Program-made: the position numbers and the translations under genes | DNA from: a virus | Length of the DNA stretch: 48,260 bases | Strand: one strand, 5' to 3' | Virus record (IMG/VR): IMGVR_UViG_3300042314_001732 | Coordinates: 1-48,260 of that record | The notes under the pieces: generated by a model | Database searches by the model: none | The model's input: the letters and a program-made list of their open reading frames with translations, nothing else | What the model was told of the DNA's origin: nothing | Shown: piece after piece, positions 47,315 to 48,260 of the stretch | Numbering within the stretch: position 1 is the first letter of the stretch | Layout: each line of letters starts with the position of its first letter

Positions 47315-47661
47315 GCGGGCTCCGCAGTGTCGGGCTTCACGCCGATGCCGTGGTGGGCGCGATAGGCGGCCTGCTCGAGGTCGCACAGGTCGCTGAGCAC
47401 GTTGACGATCTCAGCGTTGAGGGGCGCGGGCCACCGCTTGCCCTTCCAACCGAAGCGGGTCGGGCCGCGGAAGGCGGCGATCCAGTCGGAGCCGGGCGCC
47501 GGGGAGTCGATGTCGGTGAGGTGCTCGTGTCCGTCGGGGTTCACGTCGAGCAGCGCGTCGAGGTAGGGGTACAGCGCGGCGCGGACTTGGGCGCCGGTCG
47601 CGGCCTCGATCGCGGCGGCCTCGGCGTGGTCGGTATCGTCGAGGTAGGGGGAAGCGGTCAT
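47311..47661 (-). CDS. Hypothetical protein, 116 aa
   Basis: CGGAGCCCGAC before ATG; first gene after the promoter at 47686. Acidic helical first half, then WIAAFRGPTRFGWKGKRWPA and LNAEIVNVLSDLCDLEQAAY. Unknown. Confidence 0.65.
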   Translation of the reverse strand: MTASPYLDDTDHAEAAAIEAATGAQVRAALYPYLDALLDVNPDGHEHLTDIDSPAPGSDWIAAFRGPTRFGWKGKRWPAPLNAEIVNVLSDLCDLEQAAYRAHHGIGVKPDTAEPA

Positions 47662-47685
47662 GTCGGGCTCCGGGTTGGTGGCCTG

Positions 47686-47714
47686 AGCTTAGTCCGGGGT
47701 AGGCGGCGCGTCAA
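47686..47714 (-). promoter_or_regulatory. Minus-strand promoter (TTGACG-17-TAAGCT)
   Basis: TTGACG (47714-47709), 17 bp, TAAGCT (47691-47686), 25 bp before the 116-aa gene of the ssb operon. GCCTATTG precedes the -35 as in the other copies. Confidence 0.8.
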
Positions 47715-47729
47715 TAGGCGGGGCGAAGA

Positions 47730-48056
47730 TTATGCAACGGTGGGCTGGCCGAAGGGATCGCGGCCCATGTGCTCGGCGAAAAGGGCGCGGACGCGCTGCT
47801 CGTCGTAGGGGTGAGGCCAGCCGCCCTCGACGTGCTGGGCGTAGATCCGGGCGGCGGCGAGCAGGCCGGGGCAGGTCGCCTCGGCGGTGCGGACGATGAG
47901 GTCGGCGGCCTCGGTCTCGCCGTCCGCCACGGCGTCGCTGACGGACTCCCAGCGCAAGAGCAGGCCGAGCACGGCGCCGTCGGCATCGCCGCAGGTGGAC
48001 CATGCGGCGCCGAGGTGTTCCATGATGTCGGTGAGGGTGAGGTCGGTGGCGGTCAT
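47730..48056 (-). CDS. Hypothetical protein, 108 aa, after the helicase
   Basis: ATG 48056 overlaps the helicase stop. Acidic helical start (TATDLTLTDIMEHLGAAWS), a central TAEATCPGLLAAARIYAQHV and a C-terminus DEQRVRALFAEHMGRDPFGQ. Last gene of the helicase operon. Unknown. Confidence 0.65.
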   Translation of the reverse strand: MTATDLTLTDIMEHLGAAWSTCGDADGAVLGLLLRWESVSDAVADGETEAADLIVRTAEATCPGLLAAARIYAQHVEGGWPHPYDEQRVRALFAEHMGRDPFGQPTVA

Positions 48057-48260
48057 TCGGCATCCTTGGGGCTGCGGGCGCGCAGCTCGGCGGCGGTGAG
48101 GGGGTCGATCGCGGGCGGGTAGGGTGGGTGGGGCTCGGGCCATTCCCAGCGCGGGGCGCCGGCCCATGATCCGGTGCGCGCGAAGTGGTCTCGGGCGGCG
48201 TCTCGGATGCTCCGGCTCTCTTCGTGGGCCCACAAGAGCAGGTCGATCAGGAGCGTCGCT
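48053..48260 (-). CDS. SF2 helicase, C-terminal end (continues from base 1)
   Basis: Same frame as 1-1515 read across the circular join; bases 48134-48260 are the duplicated part and 48133-48053 supply the last 26 residues and TGA. The tail (EPHPPYPPAIDPLTAAELRA) is Pro-rich and ends the 531-aa protein. The stop overlaps the next ATG (ATGA). Confidence 0.9.
   Translation of the reverse strand, partial: ATLLIDLLLWAHEESRSIRDAARDHFARTGSWAGAPRWEWPEPHPPYPPAIDPLTAAELRARSPKDAE
48134..48260. repeat. Terminal direct repeat, right copy
   Basis: Exact copy of 1-127; see the left copy. Counted once in the true genome. Confidence 0.95.

Noticed and set aside
1-48260. CRISPR arrays, tRNA genes, integrase or phage repressor
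   Set aside because: I looked for regular spaced repeats, tRNA-like cloverleaf ends and recombinase motifs and saw none; the only regular repeats are the iterons, promoters and small tandem tracts listed.

Overview
This window is a complete tailed-phage genome rather than a piece of a chromosome. Bases 1-127 are repeated exactly at 48134-48260, and a helicase gene runs off the left edge and finishes at the right edge, so the molecule closes into a circle (or a circularly permuted, terminally redundant linear genome) of 48,133 bp. It is very GC-rich and densely packed. Most neighbouring genes overlap by ATGA, GTGA or TGATG. I found no integrase, phage repressor or tRNA gene, which points to a virulent phage of a GC-rich bacterium; the sequence does not name the host. 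A tape measure protein, a major tail protein, a frameshifted tail chaperone and no contractile sheath indicate siphovirus morphology.

Layout. (1) 2.5-4.8 kb, plus strand: a primase-polymerase-like protein and a VapE-type SF3-like ATPase, followed by about 0.5 kb of AT-richer, iteron-bearing DNA (4.83-5.35 kb) that is the best origin candidate. (2) 5.4-28.5 kb, plus strand: three unknown small proteins, terminase small and large subunits, a small lipoprotein, portal, scaffold, major capsid, connectors, major tail protein, tail chaperones, tape measure, a 1115-aa tail protein with sialidase-type Asp-boxes, baseplate and fibre proteins, and a lysis region (M15 peptidase endolysin and small membrane proteins). 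(3) 28.5-42.2 kb, minus strand: many small unknown proteins, ThyX, a RuvC-like resolvase, a D12-class adenine methyltransferase interrupted by an HNH endonuclease gene, a RecT-like annealing protein and a YqaJ-type exonuclease. (4) 42.4-46.1 kb, plus strand: MazG-like pyrophosphohydrolase, a bacterial-type beta sliding clamp and a class II (B12-dependent) ribonucleotide reductase. (5) 46.4-48.1 kb and on across the junction to 2.2 kb, minus strand: SSB, small unknown proteins, SF2 helicase and an HNH-like protein.

The genes suggest a phage that makes its own dNTPs (RNR, ThyX, MazG), primes and opens its own origin (primase-polymerase, VapE, SF2 helicase, SSB), and brings its own clamp but no replicative DNA polymerase, so it probably redirects host Pol III. 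Recombination functions (RecT, YqaJ, RuvC) sit in the minus arm. At least eleven promoters share one design (TTGACC or TTGCGC, exactly 17 bp, TANNNT). They fire divergently at 2.2-2.5 kb and 42.2-42.4 kb and head each minus-strand sub-operon, several with a conserved upstream element and hairpin terminators.

The most unusual features are: the HNH gene inserted antisense directly after the DPPY codons of the methyltransferase while the methyltransferase frame stays open; a small terminase gene with no ATG, GTG or TTG start next to a (GACCC)n/poly-C tract; three identical hairpins that enclose the start codons of structural genes; a phage-encoded clamp together with clamp-binding-like C-termini in two other phage proteins; and an iteron field next to the primase/VapE pair.
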